DNA of 64,000 nucleotides from Williamsia soli (GTDB lineage Bacteria; Actinomycetota; Actinomycetes; Mycobacteriales; Mycobacteriaceae), in the NCBI RefSeq assembly GCF_017377795.1, contig NZ_JAFRDR010000002.1, positions 186,001-250,000 on the forward strand, given 5' to 3'. Both the position numbers and the translations under genes were made by a program. Each line of letters begins with the position of its first letter. Positions within the stretch are counted from its first letter, which is position 1. The notes under the pieces are model-generated. The model was given only the letters and a program-made list of their open reading frames with translations, made no database searches and was not told where the DNA came from. This document shows, piece after piece, positions 25,148 through 33,454 of this stretch.

Positions 25148-26821
25148 TCATGAGGCCGGACCCGTTCGAACATTTGGGTCGCGTACCTCGGGCAGTTCGC
25201 GTTTGACTACCTTGCCCGTGGCATTTCGCGGCAAACTGTCCAGGAAGACCACGTCGCGGGGAGCCTTGAAACCCGCCAGTTGGGCTTTGACGTGGGCTTT
25301 GAGCTCGTCTGCGCCCACCGACTGCCCCGGCCGCAGGACCACGAATGCCGCCAAACGCTGACCGTACTGCGCATCGTCGACCCCGAGCACCGCGGCCTCG
25401 AGTACCGACGGGTGTCTGTGCAGCGTCTCCTCGACTTCGAGTGGGAAGACGTTCTCTCCGCCCGAGACGATCATGTCGTCGTCGCGTCCGACGACGAACA
25501 GCCGGCCCGCCCGGTCCAACCTCCCCATGTCGCCGGTGAGCATGAAGGCCCCGTGAAAGTCCTTCGTCTCGCCCGAGCTGTATCCCTCGAAGTGCGAGTT
25601 GCTCAGAACCGCGATCTTGCCGACATCTCCGGCGGCCAGTTCCTCGAAATCCCCGTCGAGGATCCGCACCTCGGTGCCGGCGGCGGGGCGCCCCGCGGTG
25701 TCCGGTGCCGCGCGCAGATCCGCAGGGACAGCCGTGCTGATGAGTCCGGCTTCCGTCGCGTTGTAGCTGTTGTACACCACGTCACCGAAGCGATCCATGA
25801 AGTCGCGCACGGCATCGGCCCTCATACGTGACCCACTGATCGTTGCGAACTGCAGTGTCGACATCTCATAGTTGTCGAGCACTTCGCCGGGCAGATCCAT
25901 GATCCGTTCCAGCATGACCGGAACGAGTGCGAGACCACGGGCCCGGTGCTCGTCGACCATCGCCAATGTCGCCTCTGGATCAAAACGGCGCCGCATCACC
26001 ATCGTGCAGGTCATCGAAGCCGACACCGCCATCTGGCCGAAACCCCAGGCGTGGAACATCGGAGCGGCGATGACCACCGTCTGCTCCGCGCGCCATGGTA
26101 TCCGCTCGAACATGGCTGCCAGGGCGCCCGCGCCACCGCCGCCAGATCTGCGCGCCCCTTTCGGCGTGCCCGTGGTGCCGGAGGTGAGCAGGATGATGCG
26201 ACCGGCCTTCTTGGGTTTCGGAGGTCGCCTCCCGGCATTGGCGGTGATGACCTCGTCGATGGTGTTGTCCGCGGACGTGTCCTCGCACCAGGCGAGCAAC
26301 TCGATCAGTCCGTCGATCTTGTCGCGCGCATGCTCGACGAGTCCGGAGAACTCTTCGTCGTACACGATTGTTGTCGCACCCTCGCGCACAAGGACTTCCG
26401 CGAGCTGAGGTCCCGAGAACCCGGTGTTCAGCAAAAGCGCGTCGGCGCCGGTTTTCGTGGCTGCCGCCAAAGATTCGACCAACCCGCGGTGATTGCGGCA
26501 CAAGATCCCGATCGTCGCTGGTTCCCCGGTGTCGTCGCGCGCCAATCCGACGGCGAGTGCGTCGCTACGGCTCTCCAACGCGGCCCAGCTCAGCGATCCG
26601 CCCTCGTCGATGATCGCCGTGGCATGCGGATTCCGGGCGGCAGAAAGGCCGATACCCGTCAACGGTGATGCGCCCAGTCGCATCAACGCTGCGATCATCC
26701 GAACATATTTGTCTGGGCGAAGCAGAGCGAGGAACCCTGCGCTGCAGAGTACGCGTACCATCCAGATCGTCTGTGTCACAACGTGTACGCCCGCCGCCAC
26801 GAGGTGGTTCACGCGCTTCAT
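25148..26821 (-). CDS. Acyl-CoA ligase, FadD12-like
   Basis: 557 residues of the AMP-forming adenylase superfamily: P-loop LTSGTTGTPKG near the middle, YNATEAG as the A5 motif, LTGDMGRLDRAGRL as A7, GGENVFPLEVEE as A8 and NATGKVVKREL as A10 with the catalytic Lys. The order acyltransferase, ligase, WS/DGAT, esterase recalls the mycobacterial operon with FadD12 and LipO. The first ~30 residues include a hydrophobic stretch that may attach it to the membrane. Its start overlaps the stop of the PlsC-type gene by 4 bp. Confidence 0.9.
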   Translation of the reverse strand: MKRVNHLVAAGVHVVTQTIWMVRVLCSAGFLALLRPDKYVRMIAALMRLGASPLTGIGLSAARNPHATAIIDEGGSLSWAALESRSDALAVGLARDDTGEPATIGILCRNHRGLVESLAAATKTGADALLLNTGFSGPQLAEVLVREGATTIVYDEEFSGLVEHARDKIDGLIELLAWCEDTSADNTIDEVITANAGRRPPKPKKAGRIILLTSGTTGTPKGARRSGGGGAGALAAMFERIPWRAEQTVVIAAPMFHAWGFGQMAVSASMTCTMVMRRRFDPEATLAMVDEHRARGLALVPVMLERIMDLPGEVLDNYEMSTLQFATISGSRMRADAVRDFMDRFGDVVYNSYNATEAGLISTAVPADLRAAPDTAGRPAAGTEVRILDGDFEELAAGDVGKIAVLSNSHFEGYSSGETKDFHGAFMLTGDMGRLDRAGRLFVVGRDDDMIVSGGENVFPLEVEETLHRHPSVLEAAVLGVDDAQYGQRLAAFVVLRPGQSVGADELKAHVKAQLAGFKAPRDVVFLDSLPRNATGKVVKRELPEVRDPNVRTGPAS

Positions 26822-27642
26822 CCGATCACCGGAAACCGGCGGGCTCGCGCCATCTCGTCGAGCGCCAGTTGCATCCGATCTCGGATGACCCGATCTACCT
26901 CCGCGATGTCGGGATGATCTCCGAACTCTTCCGTGATGTGAACCGGGTCGAGTACTCGGGTCTCGATCTTCGTCGGCAACGGCAGGTTCGGAGGAAGCCC
27001 CAGTGAGAATCCGAACGGGAAACCGAACGTCACGGGCACGAACTTCATCCGGGTGAGGCGATCCAGTTGCAGCAACTTGGCCAGACCTTCACCGCGCGAG
27101 AGGAACAGCTGTGCTTCGTGGCCTCCGATGCTCACCACCGGGACCAGCGGAACACCTGCCTCGAGCGCGGTGCGCACGTAACCGGTCCGGCCCTCGAAAT
27201 CGATCCGATTGGCGGAGGTCGTCGGCCGGAAGACGTCGTAGTCGCCGCCGGGGAACACGATGGTGACGCCACCCGATCGCAGGATGTCGTGCGCATTCTT
27301 CCGGTTGGCGGGAACGAAACCGGTGCGGGAGAAGACTTCTTTGGCCGGACCCAGAAACAGGATGTCGTGGGCCAACACGTATAGCGGTCGCTCACTGCCG
27401 AAGTGGTCCCAGAAGGCCACCGCGATGACCGGAACATCCATCGCCATCACACCGCCGGAGTGATTGCTGACCAGTAGCGCGCCACCCTCGGGGATCTTTT
27501 CGACGCCACGAACATCCGAGCGGAACCAGGCCTTGACGGCCAACCTCAGCAACGGCAGCACCCGCGCCACCCACGTGGGATCCCGCTGACTCCACAGGGA
27601 TGCACTCTCGGGTTCGTTGACGACAATCGCCTTATCAGCCAT
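26818..27642 (-). CDS. PlsC-type lysophospholipid acyltransferase
   Basis: 274 residues. Residues ~55-70 carry VSNHSGGVMAMD, the acyltransferase block I of the mycobacterial type; FVPANRKN, GVTIVFPGGDYDVFRP and GVPLVPVVSIGGHE are the later blocks. It should move an acyl chain onto a lysophospholipid or glycerol backbone at the membrane. It begins directly after the stop of the upstream hydrolase and overlaps the FadD gene, so it is central in a tightly packed operon for glycerolipid or storage-lipid synthesis. Confidence 0.9.
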   Translation of the reverse strand: MADKAIVVNEPESASLWSQRDPTWVARVLPLLRLAVKAWFRSDVRGVEKIPEGGALLVSNHSGGVMAMDVPVIAVAFWDHFGSERPLYVLAHDILFLGPAKEVFSRTGFVPANRKNAHDILRSGGVTIVFPGGDYDVFRPTTSANRIDFEGRTGYVRTALEAGVPLVPVVSIGGHEAQLFLSRGEGLAKLLQLDRLTRMKFVPVTFGFPFGFSLGLPPNLPLPTKIETRVLDPVHITEEFGDHPDIAEVDRVIRDRMQLALDEMARARRFPVIG

Positions 27643-28464
27643 TCATGACCTCACGGTTGATGTACGGGTCTGTTGTCCGAACAGCGAACGATGCAGACAT
27701 CGCCGCCACTCGAACGGTGCATCGCCCTGGTGATCGTGCGCAAGGCGGTCGGACACCACCGCGAGCGAGAGCGGATTCGAGACGAGCCCGATATGGCTGC
27801 TCACGACTGCGATGTTCTCCTGGTCCTCGCCATCATCGAGCGCGCAACTGCGCCAGTTCACGACTCCGTCGGTCTTCGAGTAGACCGCAGTACAGGGGAC
27901 GGGCATGGGTTGTCGGAGTACGTCGACGATGTCCCTCGCGTCGGGGGAGAGTCCGTGCTTTTGTGCTGCTCTCTCGAACAGGGCGGTGGTGCGGGTGATC
28001 TCTCCCTGCGGTCGCCACGGTGAGCCCAAGGTGATGACGCGTTCGACCTGTTCGCTTCGGACATGACCGAGCCATCTCGCCAGCAGTCCTCCGAAGCTCC
28101 AGCCGACCACGCTGACCGGCCGGCCGTAGCGTTGGTGAATGGTGTCGAGTCGGGCGGGCAAGCCGGCCACGATCTCGTCGGTCAGCCCGTGGTTGGTACC
28201 GAGCCCCCACCCGTGTACCCGGTAATCCTGCTTTCTCAGATGGGCGCGCAGCCGTCCGGTCAAAGAATCCGAAGCAGAGAACCCGGGGAGCACGAGGACC
28301 GGACGGTCGCCGCCGGAACGTCGTGCGGGCAGTACCGCATCCAATCCGACCGAGATGGGGTATTCGACGGCGACCCGCACCACCTCGAGCGCAGTGAGAG
28401 CGACCATCGGTTTGGGCAGCGGCGGGCCATGTGTCCCGCCACGCGAATCCTCGAAGTCGTACAT
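27643..28464 (-). CDS. Alpha/beta hydrolase / lipase-like esterase
   Basis: 273 residues, first gene of the lipid operon. The nucleophile elbow is VGWSFGG (Ser), the acid lies in YSKTDGVVNW and the base in VVSSHIGLVSN. ATG 28464 (MYDFEDSRG) is preceded by a GGGGGATGGATGT ribosome site, which decides against the longer frame to 28614 that would cover the operator. The type resembles small lipases acting on acylglycerols. A 14-bp KstR-like site lies 37 bp upstream of the start. Confidence 0.87.
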   Translation of the reverse strand: MYDFEDSRGGTHGPPLPKPMVALTALEVVRVAVEYPISVGLDAVLPARRSGGDRPVLVLPGFSASDSLTGRLRAHLRKQDYRVHGWGLGTNHGLTDEIVAGLPARLDTIHQRYGRPVSVVGWSFGGLLARWLGHVRSEQVERVITLGSPWRPQGEITRTTALFERAAQKHGLSPDARDIVDVLRQPMPVPCTAVYSKTDGVVNWRSCALDDGEDQENIAVVSSHIGLVSNPLSLAVVSDRLAHDHQGDAPFEWRRCLHRSLFGQQTRTSTVRS

Positions 28465-28500
28465 ACATCCATCCCCCGTTGGCCGAGCTGCCTCCGATAC

Positions 28501-28514
28501 TAGAACGTGTTCTC
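28501..28514. promoter_or_regulatory. KstR-like operator (AGAACGTGTTCT core)
   Basis: A perfect 12-bp palindrome in TAGAACGTGTTCTC that fits TnnAACnnGTTnn, with only the last A replaced by C. It lies 37 bp upstream of the five-gene lipid operon and 136 bp upstream of the divergent SRPBCC gene. It shares form and spacing with the sites at 5981 and 6155. Confidence 0.55.
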
Positions 28515-28649
28515 GTTTTTCGTGACCAGGCTGACTGAATTGCTCCGATGTTGCAAGTCGAACCGCCACGATCGAACCGGCGCAGCGTCGTACGGTGCGC
28601 CACCAACCGGGCACCCGATCGGCGCGTTTGGACGAGTCCCGGGTTGGCT

Positions 28650-29069
28650 ATGGCTGCACACATGCGCCTGCGATTTCGCCACCGAATGCCCAGCATCGAG
28701 CTCGCCACCGCCGCCCCCGCCGCTGCGGTGTGGGAGGTGCTGGTGGATCTGCGGGCGTGGCCTGAATGGGGTCCCACCGTGGCCGGCGCCGAACTCGACG
28801 GACCAGGACCTCTGGCGCTCGGGTCCCGAGGCAAGGTATGGACGCCCGTTGGTGTGCCGCTGCCATTCGAGATCGACGAGTTCATCGATGGCCGTGCGTG
28901 GGGCTGGCGGGTGGCGGGTGTGTCTGCCACTCGGCACGAGGTGATTCCGACGCGCGGTGGTTGCGTCCTGAGTTTTGGCGTACCGGTATGGGCTCCGGCC
29001 TACCTGCCCGTCATGGCCGTCGCACTGCCGCGCATCGCCCGGCTCGCGACGGCCCGCCGCTCCACGTAG
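28650..29069 (+). CDS. SRPBCC family protein
   Basis: 139 residues with the SRPBCC beginning MPSIELATAAPAAAVWEVLVD and WPEWGPTVAGAEL, followed by the GSRGKVWTPVG and PFEIDEF strands. The ATG at 28650 (MAAHMRL) or the next in-frame ATGs at 28662 and 28686 may be used; upstream codons do not match the family. It is divergent from the lipid operon and may share the KstR-like control site, suggesting a hydrophobic-ligand carrier or cyclase linked to lipid metabolism. Confidence 0.75.
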   Translation: MAAHMRLRFRHRMPSIELATAAPAAAVWEVLVDLRAWPEWGPTVAGAELDGPGPLALGSRGKVWTPVGVPLPFEIDEFIDGRAWGWRVAGVSATRHEVIPTRGGCVLSFGVPVWAPAYLPVMAVALPRIARLATARRST

Positions 29070-29086
29070 TCGACGATGACCGGGCG

Positions 29087-29647
29087 TCAGGCGTTCAGGA
29101 GCACCGTTGAGCCCGCGCCCTGCGCAGCGGCGGCATCAAGGAGTGCGTGGGCCGTCACGAGGTCTTGGAGTCCGATCCCGACCGAGTTGAAGAGCGTGAC
29201 CTCGTCGTCTGAACGCCGACCGGTCTGGGGCGCCACGATGACGTCGCCGAGCTCGACGCGCACGTCGTCGGCGGTCAGATATCCCTCGGCGATCGCGAGC
29301 AGCACCTCTCCTGACTTGCTCAACGCGGTTGCGGTGCTGTCGACGATCAACCGGCAATCGGCCATGCCCGGTCCGTCGATCTCGCGGTGGTCCGGTCGCG
29401 GAGGTGCCCCCACCGCGTTGACATGGAGACCAGGCTGGAACCAGGCACCTTCGATGATCGGGGTCTGCGACGGCGTGAGGGTGCACACGACATCGGCGGC
29501 GGAGACCACTCGCCGTGGAGACTCGGCGTATTCGATCTGGACGTCCAGACCCGTGGTGCGCTCGCGAAATCGGTCGACGGTCGCTGCCGACCGCGACCAC
29601 ACGAGTAGCTTGTCGATCGGCCTGACGGCACAGATCGCGCGGGCATG
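29087..29647 (-). pseudogene. C-terminal half of an ornithine cyclodeaminase / mu-crystallin family gene
   Basis: About 186 residues match the NAD-binding half and C-terminus of the family: HARAICAVRPIDKLLVWSRS, then ADVVCTLTPSQTPIIEGAWFQPGLHVNAVGA and GIGLQDLVTAHALLDAA at the end. Full-length members are ~310-330 residues; the N-terminal substrate-binding half is missing. Family-like sequence stops at the His codon 29645-29647, exactly where a GntR effector domain begins on the other strand. It is therefore a 5'-deleted remnant, though the frame stays open and could still make a protein. Confidence 0.8.
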
Positions 29648-30112
29648 TTCGAAGGGCGAACTGCGGCGCGGGCGACCCTCGCCGCCAGACTCGCTGCCGA
29701 ACGCGTGGATGCCGCCGGCCTGGCGCGGTTGTCCGATCAACTCGAAGCGGCACGAGCGGCTACTGCGCGCCAGGACCGTCCGGCGATTGCCCTCGCAAAC
29801 GCGCGGTTTCATCAGATGATCGTCGATTTGGCAGCCAACCCGTTGCTCGAGCCCATGTTGCGCCCGCTCGAAGCACGCACACAATGGCTGTTCCACCTCA
29901 CCAAAGACCGAGACCCCGGCCAGCAATGTCAGGAGCACGAGGAGATACTTGCTGCCATCGCCGCTGGTGATTCGACGCGTGCAGCCGAATCAGCCTTTCA
30001 CCACGTGCATTCGGGCCGCGAGGCCAGTCTCGCCATGGCGGCGGAGTGGTCAAGCGGGACTATTGATCCCGTCGAAGCGACGAAGAGCCGCCGACGCAGC
30101 AGGGCGACCTGA
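29645..30112 (+). pseudogene. FCD effector domain of a GntR regulator, DNA-binding part lost
   Basis: About 155 residues match the helical FCD ligand-binding domain of GntR/FadR regulators: FEGRTAARATLAARL at the start of the domain, ANARFHQMIVDLAANPLL with a metal-ligand pattern, and the EHEEILAAIAAGD helix with the later histidines in SAFHHVHSG. The winged-helix part (~70 residues) that should come first is absent. The break coincides with the break in the ornithine cyclodeaminase-like gene on the minus strand. No ribosome site is visible before the accidental ATG. Confidence 0.8.
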
Positions 30113-30131
30113 AGATCAACCGCCCGGATGG

Positions 30132-30620
30132 TTACTTGGCGGTGGCCTTGAACTTCTCCCAATGCAGCGCCTTCATCTCAGCTTCGAGAGGGCCCGCCGG
30201 ACCATCCACAGGAACCCCAGGCGCCACCGTGTTGATCGACAATCCTGCAACCGGAGACGGGGGAGCGCCCCACTCGTGCAGCCAGGTCGATAGTTGAATC
30301 GACGACACCGCGTAGACGATGCGTCCGAGTCCCACCCACGCATGAGCTGCGCTGCACATCGGGCAATGTTCACCCGAGGTATAGACGGTTACGTGAGCAC
30401 GATCCTCGGGCGCCACGTTGTGGACGGCCCATAGTGCGATGGCCAGTTCCGGATGTCGGGTGTTGTCACCGTCTTTGACGCGGTTGCGATCCTCGAACAG
30501 GATGCTGCCCGAATTGTCGATCAGCACGGATCCGAACGGCTCGTCGCCCGCGCTCAGGGCTTCGCGCGCCAGGTCGACGCAGCGCCGCAGGTATTCGAGA
30601 TCATCATCGGAAACACTCAC
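30132..30620 (-). CDS. Nucleoside/base deaminase (CMP-dCMP type zinc deaminase)
   Basis: 162 residues. The zinc site is H56-P-E58 in TRHPELAIAL and C86-P-M-C89 in GEHCPMCSAAH; E58 is the proton shuttle. The HPE variant of HAE is common in guanine or cytosine deaminase-like proteins of actinobacteria. It should deaminate a purine or pyrimidine base or nucleoside in the cytosol. It is convergent with the GntR remnant and divergent from the DoxX-like gene. Confidence 0.9.
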   Translation of the reverse strand: MSVSDDDLEYLRRCVDLAREALSAGDEPFGSVLIDNSGSILFEDRNRVKDGDNTRHPELAIALWAVHNVAPEDRAHVTVYTSGEHCPMCSAAHAWVGLGRIVYAVSSIQLSTWLHEWGAPPSPVAGLSINTVAPGVPVDGPAGPLEAEMKALHWEKFKATAK

Positions 30621-30716
30621 TGCGCGAGCCTACGACACGCGGATGGCCACCGCCCAGTGCTCGGGGCTTAGGCTGGAACTCGACACGTCGCCTATTCGAG
30701 ATCCGCGGGGAATCCA

Positions 30717-31172
30717 TTGACCATCAAAGAAGAAATCGTCGCACTGTTGACGTCGAAGTCGCCTGCAGCAGAGTCGACCCCGCGCACGTTCGGTCGAGTT
30801 CTCCTCGGTTCCGCGATGGTGTTCGCCGGTGTAGGGCACCTGACCTTCGCGCGGCAGGACTTTCAGGCTCAGGTCCCGGACTTCGTTCCCCTTGACCCAG
30901 ATGTGACCGTGCTGGCCTCGGGAGTGGTGGAGATCGCCCTCGGCTCGTCGCTCGTTCTGCTGAAGAGCCGCCGCGCTGCGGTCGGTCTCGTACTCGCGGT
31001 GTTCTTCGTCGCTGTCTTCCCTGGCAACATCGCGCAATGGGCCAACCACCGTGATGCGTTCGGCCTCGACACCGACCAGGCCCGTGCGACTCGGCTGATC
31101 TTCCAACCTGTCCTCATCGCGTGGGCCTTGTGGTCGACGGGAGCATGGGACGCGCTACGCGGACGTCGATAG
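30717..31172 (+). CDS. DoxX-like membrane protein
   Basis: 151 residues with four hydrophobic spans and the DoxX-type opening GRVLLGSAMVFAGVGHLTFA near residues 26-45, then AQVPDFVPLDPDVTVLASGVVEIALG. DoxX-like proteins are small membrane proteins linked to quinone redox, thiosulfate oxidation or oxidative stress. The TTG at 30717 with a GGGGA upstream is the likely start. The neighbours give no clear pathway. Confidence 0.82.
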   Translation: MTIKEEIVALLTSKSPAAESTPRTFGRVLLGSAMVFAGVGHLTFARQDFQAQVPDFVPLDPDVTVLASGVVEIALGSSLVLLKSRRAAVGLVLAVFFVAVFPGNIAQWANHRDAFGLDTDQARATRLIFQPVLIAWALWSTGAWDALRGRR

Positions 31173-31295
31173 GGGTTCTCCTGACCGTTGTGCCATCGAC
31201 CCCGACTGTGGGATCCACCTTGTGCCGATTATTTTTTCGGCGGGGTGGGGTCTACCTCTCGACCAGCAATAAAGTCGAACCGGTAGGAGCGCACC

Positions 31296-31928
31296 GTGGG
31301 ACTCATTCACATCGAGATGTTCGCGACTCTCGACCTCGTCGGGCAGGCGCCGGGCGGACCCGACGAGGATCCGGAGGGATTCCCGTTCGGCGGCTGGCAG
31401 GCGCCGTTGATGGACGAGCTCACCGGTGCGCAGATCGCCGCCTCGTACGAGGGCACTGATGCGCTGTTGCTCGGTCGGCGAACATACGACATTTTCGCTG
31501 CGTACTGGCCCTATCAGCAAGGGGAATCAGACAACAGCATAGCCACACTCTTCAACAGCGTCCCGAAGTATGTTGCGTCCCGCGGTTCTGCCGACCTGTC
31601 ATGGGACGGCTCGAGGCAACTCGGTCCCGACCTGGCGGGTGCGGTGCGCGAGATCCGCGAGCGGCACGAACGCGTCAAGGTGGTGGGGAGTCTCGATCTA
31701 GTGCAGTCGCTGTTTCGCGAAAAACTCTTCGACCGCCTCAACCTGTGGGTCCACCCGATCGTGCTCGGCGTGGGCAAGAAAGTATTCGATGACGGCGCGA
31801 TACCAACCAATCTCAGGCTTCTCGAGCCGCCGGCAGCAGCTCCGACCGGCACCGTGCTCTTGCGGTACGGGCGAGCCGAAGGCACGCCGGCTACGGGGGA
31901 CATGACCGTCGACCACGGCGCTGGTTGA
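31296..31928 (+). CDS. Dihydrofolate-reductase-like (RibD C-terminal) family protein
   Basis: 210 residues of the DHFR/RibD-C fold: HIEMFATLDLVGQ at the N-terminus, then LLLGRRTYDIFAAYWP, KYVASRG and a central VKVVGSLDLVQSLF, with NLWVHPIVLGVGKKVF near the end. It should bind NAD(P)H and reduce an unknown small substrate; members are not true folate reductases. GTG 31296 has a TAGGAGCG ribosome site. A second, shorter family member lies at 45924. Confidence 0.85.
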   Translation: MGLIHIEMFATLDLVGQAPGGPDEDPEGFPFGGWQAPLMDELTGAQIAASYEGTDALLLGRRTYDIFAAYWPYQQGESDNSIATLFNSVPKYVASRGSADLSWDGSRQLGPDLAGAVREIRERHERVKVVGSLDLVQSLFREKLFDRLNLWVHPIVLGVGKKVFDDGAIPTNLRLLEPPAAAPTGTVLLRYGRAEGTPATGDMTVDHGAG

Positions 31929-31968
31929 GGCTGCGCCACCACGCGATCCGCAAGGGCTGGTGACACGA

Positions 31969-33153
31969 TCAGGGCACAGGTGGCGGATTGTCGGGAAGCA
32001 AGAGCTTCCCGATCTCCGTACCAATCGGGACTGCGTTGTTGGTGTTTGCGTTGGCCGTCGGCCCGAGTGTGGCGTAGACGATGATCGTCGTCTTCGAGGT
32101 CTTCTCGTAGAGGACGACACCGTTATAACCGCCGAATGACGGATTCATGAACAACCAGCTGTCCAGGTGAACCGTCCCGAAAGCGAAGAACTTCTCAGCA
32201 GTCAGGGGTCCGATCCCCGCGGTCGAGGGCGCCATCATCTCCTTGAACGCGTTGTCGGACAACACTTCACCGGTGGCCAGCCCACGAACCCACCGAGCGA
32301 TGTCCGACACTGTCGAGTTGGTGTTGCCACTGTTGAGAAACGCCGTCGGATTCCAGAAGGCGGAGTCCTCGAACATCCCTCGTTCGTTGGTGTAACCGTG
32401 CAGGATCGGTGCGGTCATCTGTGGCGTCAGCATCACCGTGCTCGCCGTCATCCCCAGCGGTGTGAAAATCCGATCCCTCAGAAGGTCGCCAAGCGGTTTG
32501 CCCGTTGCCTTCTCGAGTACCAACCCGAGCAGACACAGGTCACTGTGGGAGTAAGCGAAGTTGGTCCCCGGCTCGAACAGCGGCGGGCGCGAGGTCGCCA
32601 GGTCCAAGATCTCCTGAGCGGTGAAACCCTTGATCGGGTTCCCGTAGAAGATCTTGAGGAACTCGGGGTTGGTCACATAGTCCGAGATGCCAGATGTGCT
32701 GTTCGCGAGCATCCGCGGGGTGATCACGTCAGCGCGAGGAAAATCGGGCACCCACTTGGCGATCGGCTCGTCAAGGTCCAGCGTCCCGGCGTCATCGAGT
32801 TGAAGCAGGACCGTCGAGAGCATCGGTTCCATCGGCTGTCCGACCCGTAACTGCATGTCAGGCGTGGCTGCAACCCCGATCGGAGAGTCGCCGGCAGCCT
32901 CGACGACGACCTCTTCGTCCCCGCGCCACACGCCGTAGACCGCACCGGTGAGATCGAGTTCGGTGAGCTTGCCGCGAACAATGTCGGCGATCTTCCCGGC
33001 GTCGGCGTTCACGGCGGGTGTACTCGGCGCCGTCGAGCTTCCATCTGTGCCGTCGCTGCCATTCGATCCGCACGAGAGACTCGCCGAGGCGATGACAACA
33101 CCGACGGCGAGGGCTACCCCTCGGTGAAGTCGGCAACGAGTCGACACACCCAT
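31969..33153 (-). CDS. Lipoprotein with beta-lactamase/serine-hydrolase fold but degenerate active site
   Basis: 394 residues: signal peptide 1-27 with a lipidated cysteine probably at C28 (ASASLSCGS), a Ser/Thr/Gly linker, then a class C beta-lactamase/D-Ala-D-Ala-peptidase fold. The expected SxxK reads Q106-P-M-E109 in RVGQPMEP, the YxN motif reads Y201-S-H203 and the HxG triad region reads FGGYNGV. The catalytic Ser, Lys and Asn are all absent, so classical hydrolysis is unlikely; the protein may bind cell-wall peptides. The surrounding fold, including LANSTSGISDYV and LFEPGTNFAYSH, is well conserved. Confidence 0.85.
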   Translation of the reverse strand: MGVSTRCRLHRGVALAVGVVIASASLSCGSNGSDGTDGSSTAPSTPAVNADAGKIADIVRGKLTELDLTGAVYGVWRGDEEVVVEAAGDSPIGVAATPDMQLRVGQPMEPMLSTVLLQLDDAGTLDLDEPIAKWVPDFPRADVITPRMLANSTSGISDYVTNPEFLKIFYGNPIKGFTAQEILDLATSRPPLFEPGTNFAYSHSDLCLLGLVLEKATGKPLGDLLRDRIFTPLGMTASTVMLTPQMTAPILHGYTNERGMFEDSAFWNPTAFLNSGNTNSTVSDIARWVRGLATGEVLSDNAFKEMMAPSTAGIGPLTAEKFFAFGTVHLDSWLFMNPSFGGYNGVVLYEKTSKTTIIVYATLGPTANANTNNAVPIGTEIGKLLLPDNPPPVP

Positions 33154-33454
33154 GGGCTCGGTCCCTTCGCGCGCACAACACGGCCGGAGTCGTTGCCAAC
33201 CGCAATGTCAGCTACGAGTAGTTGATTCTAGATCGCAATCCAGTGCCGCAGGTGGACTTCGCCCGAACTCACGACCCCACAGGCCAACGGTGAGCCAACG
33301 ACAGCCCAAATCGCTGCGTGCGGTGACAAAGTAGCGGATCGGAGACGATCGCCAAAACTACAGCACCCCATGGTTTCTGCTTGTTCTCGGGATATCGCCG
33401 ACCGAAGTTGATGGAATGATTTCAGTCATCGAATACCCAGATGTTGGAGGCACC
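33154..33454. other. Divergent intergenic region
   Basis: A 301-bp space between the serine-hydrolase-like lipoprotein and the FadD gene. A weak promoter (TTGATG at 33408, AATACC near 33432) precedes the FadD start, and a GGAGG ribosome site sits at 33446-33450. I see no RNA gene, strong dyad or small coding frame. Confidence 0.4.
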
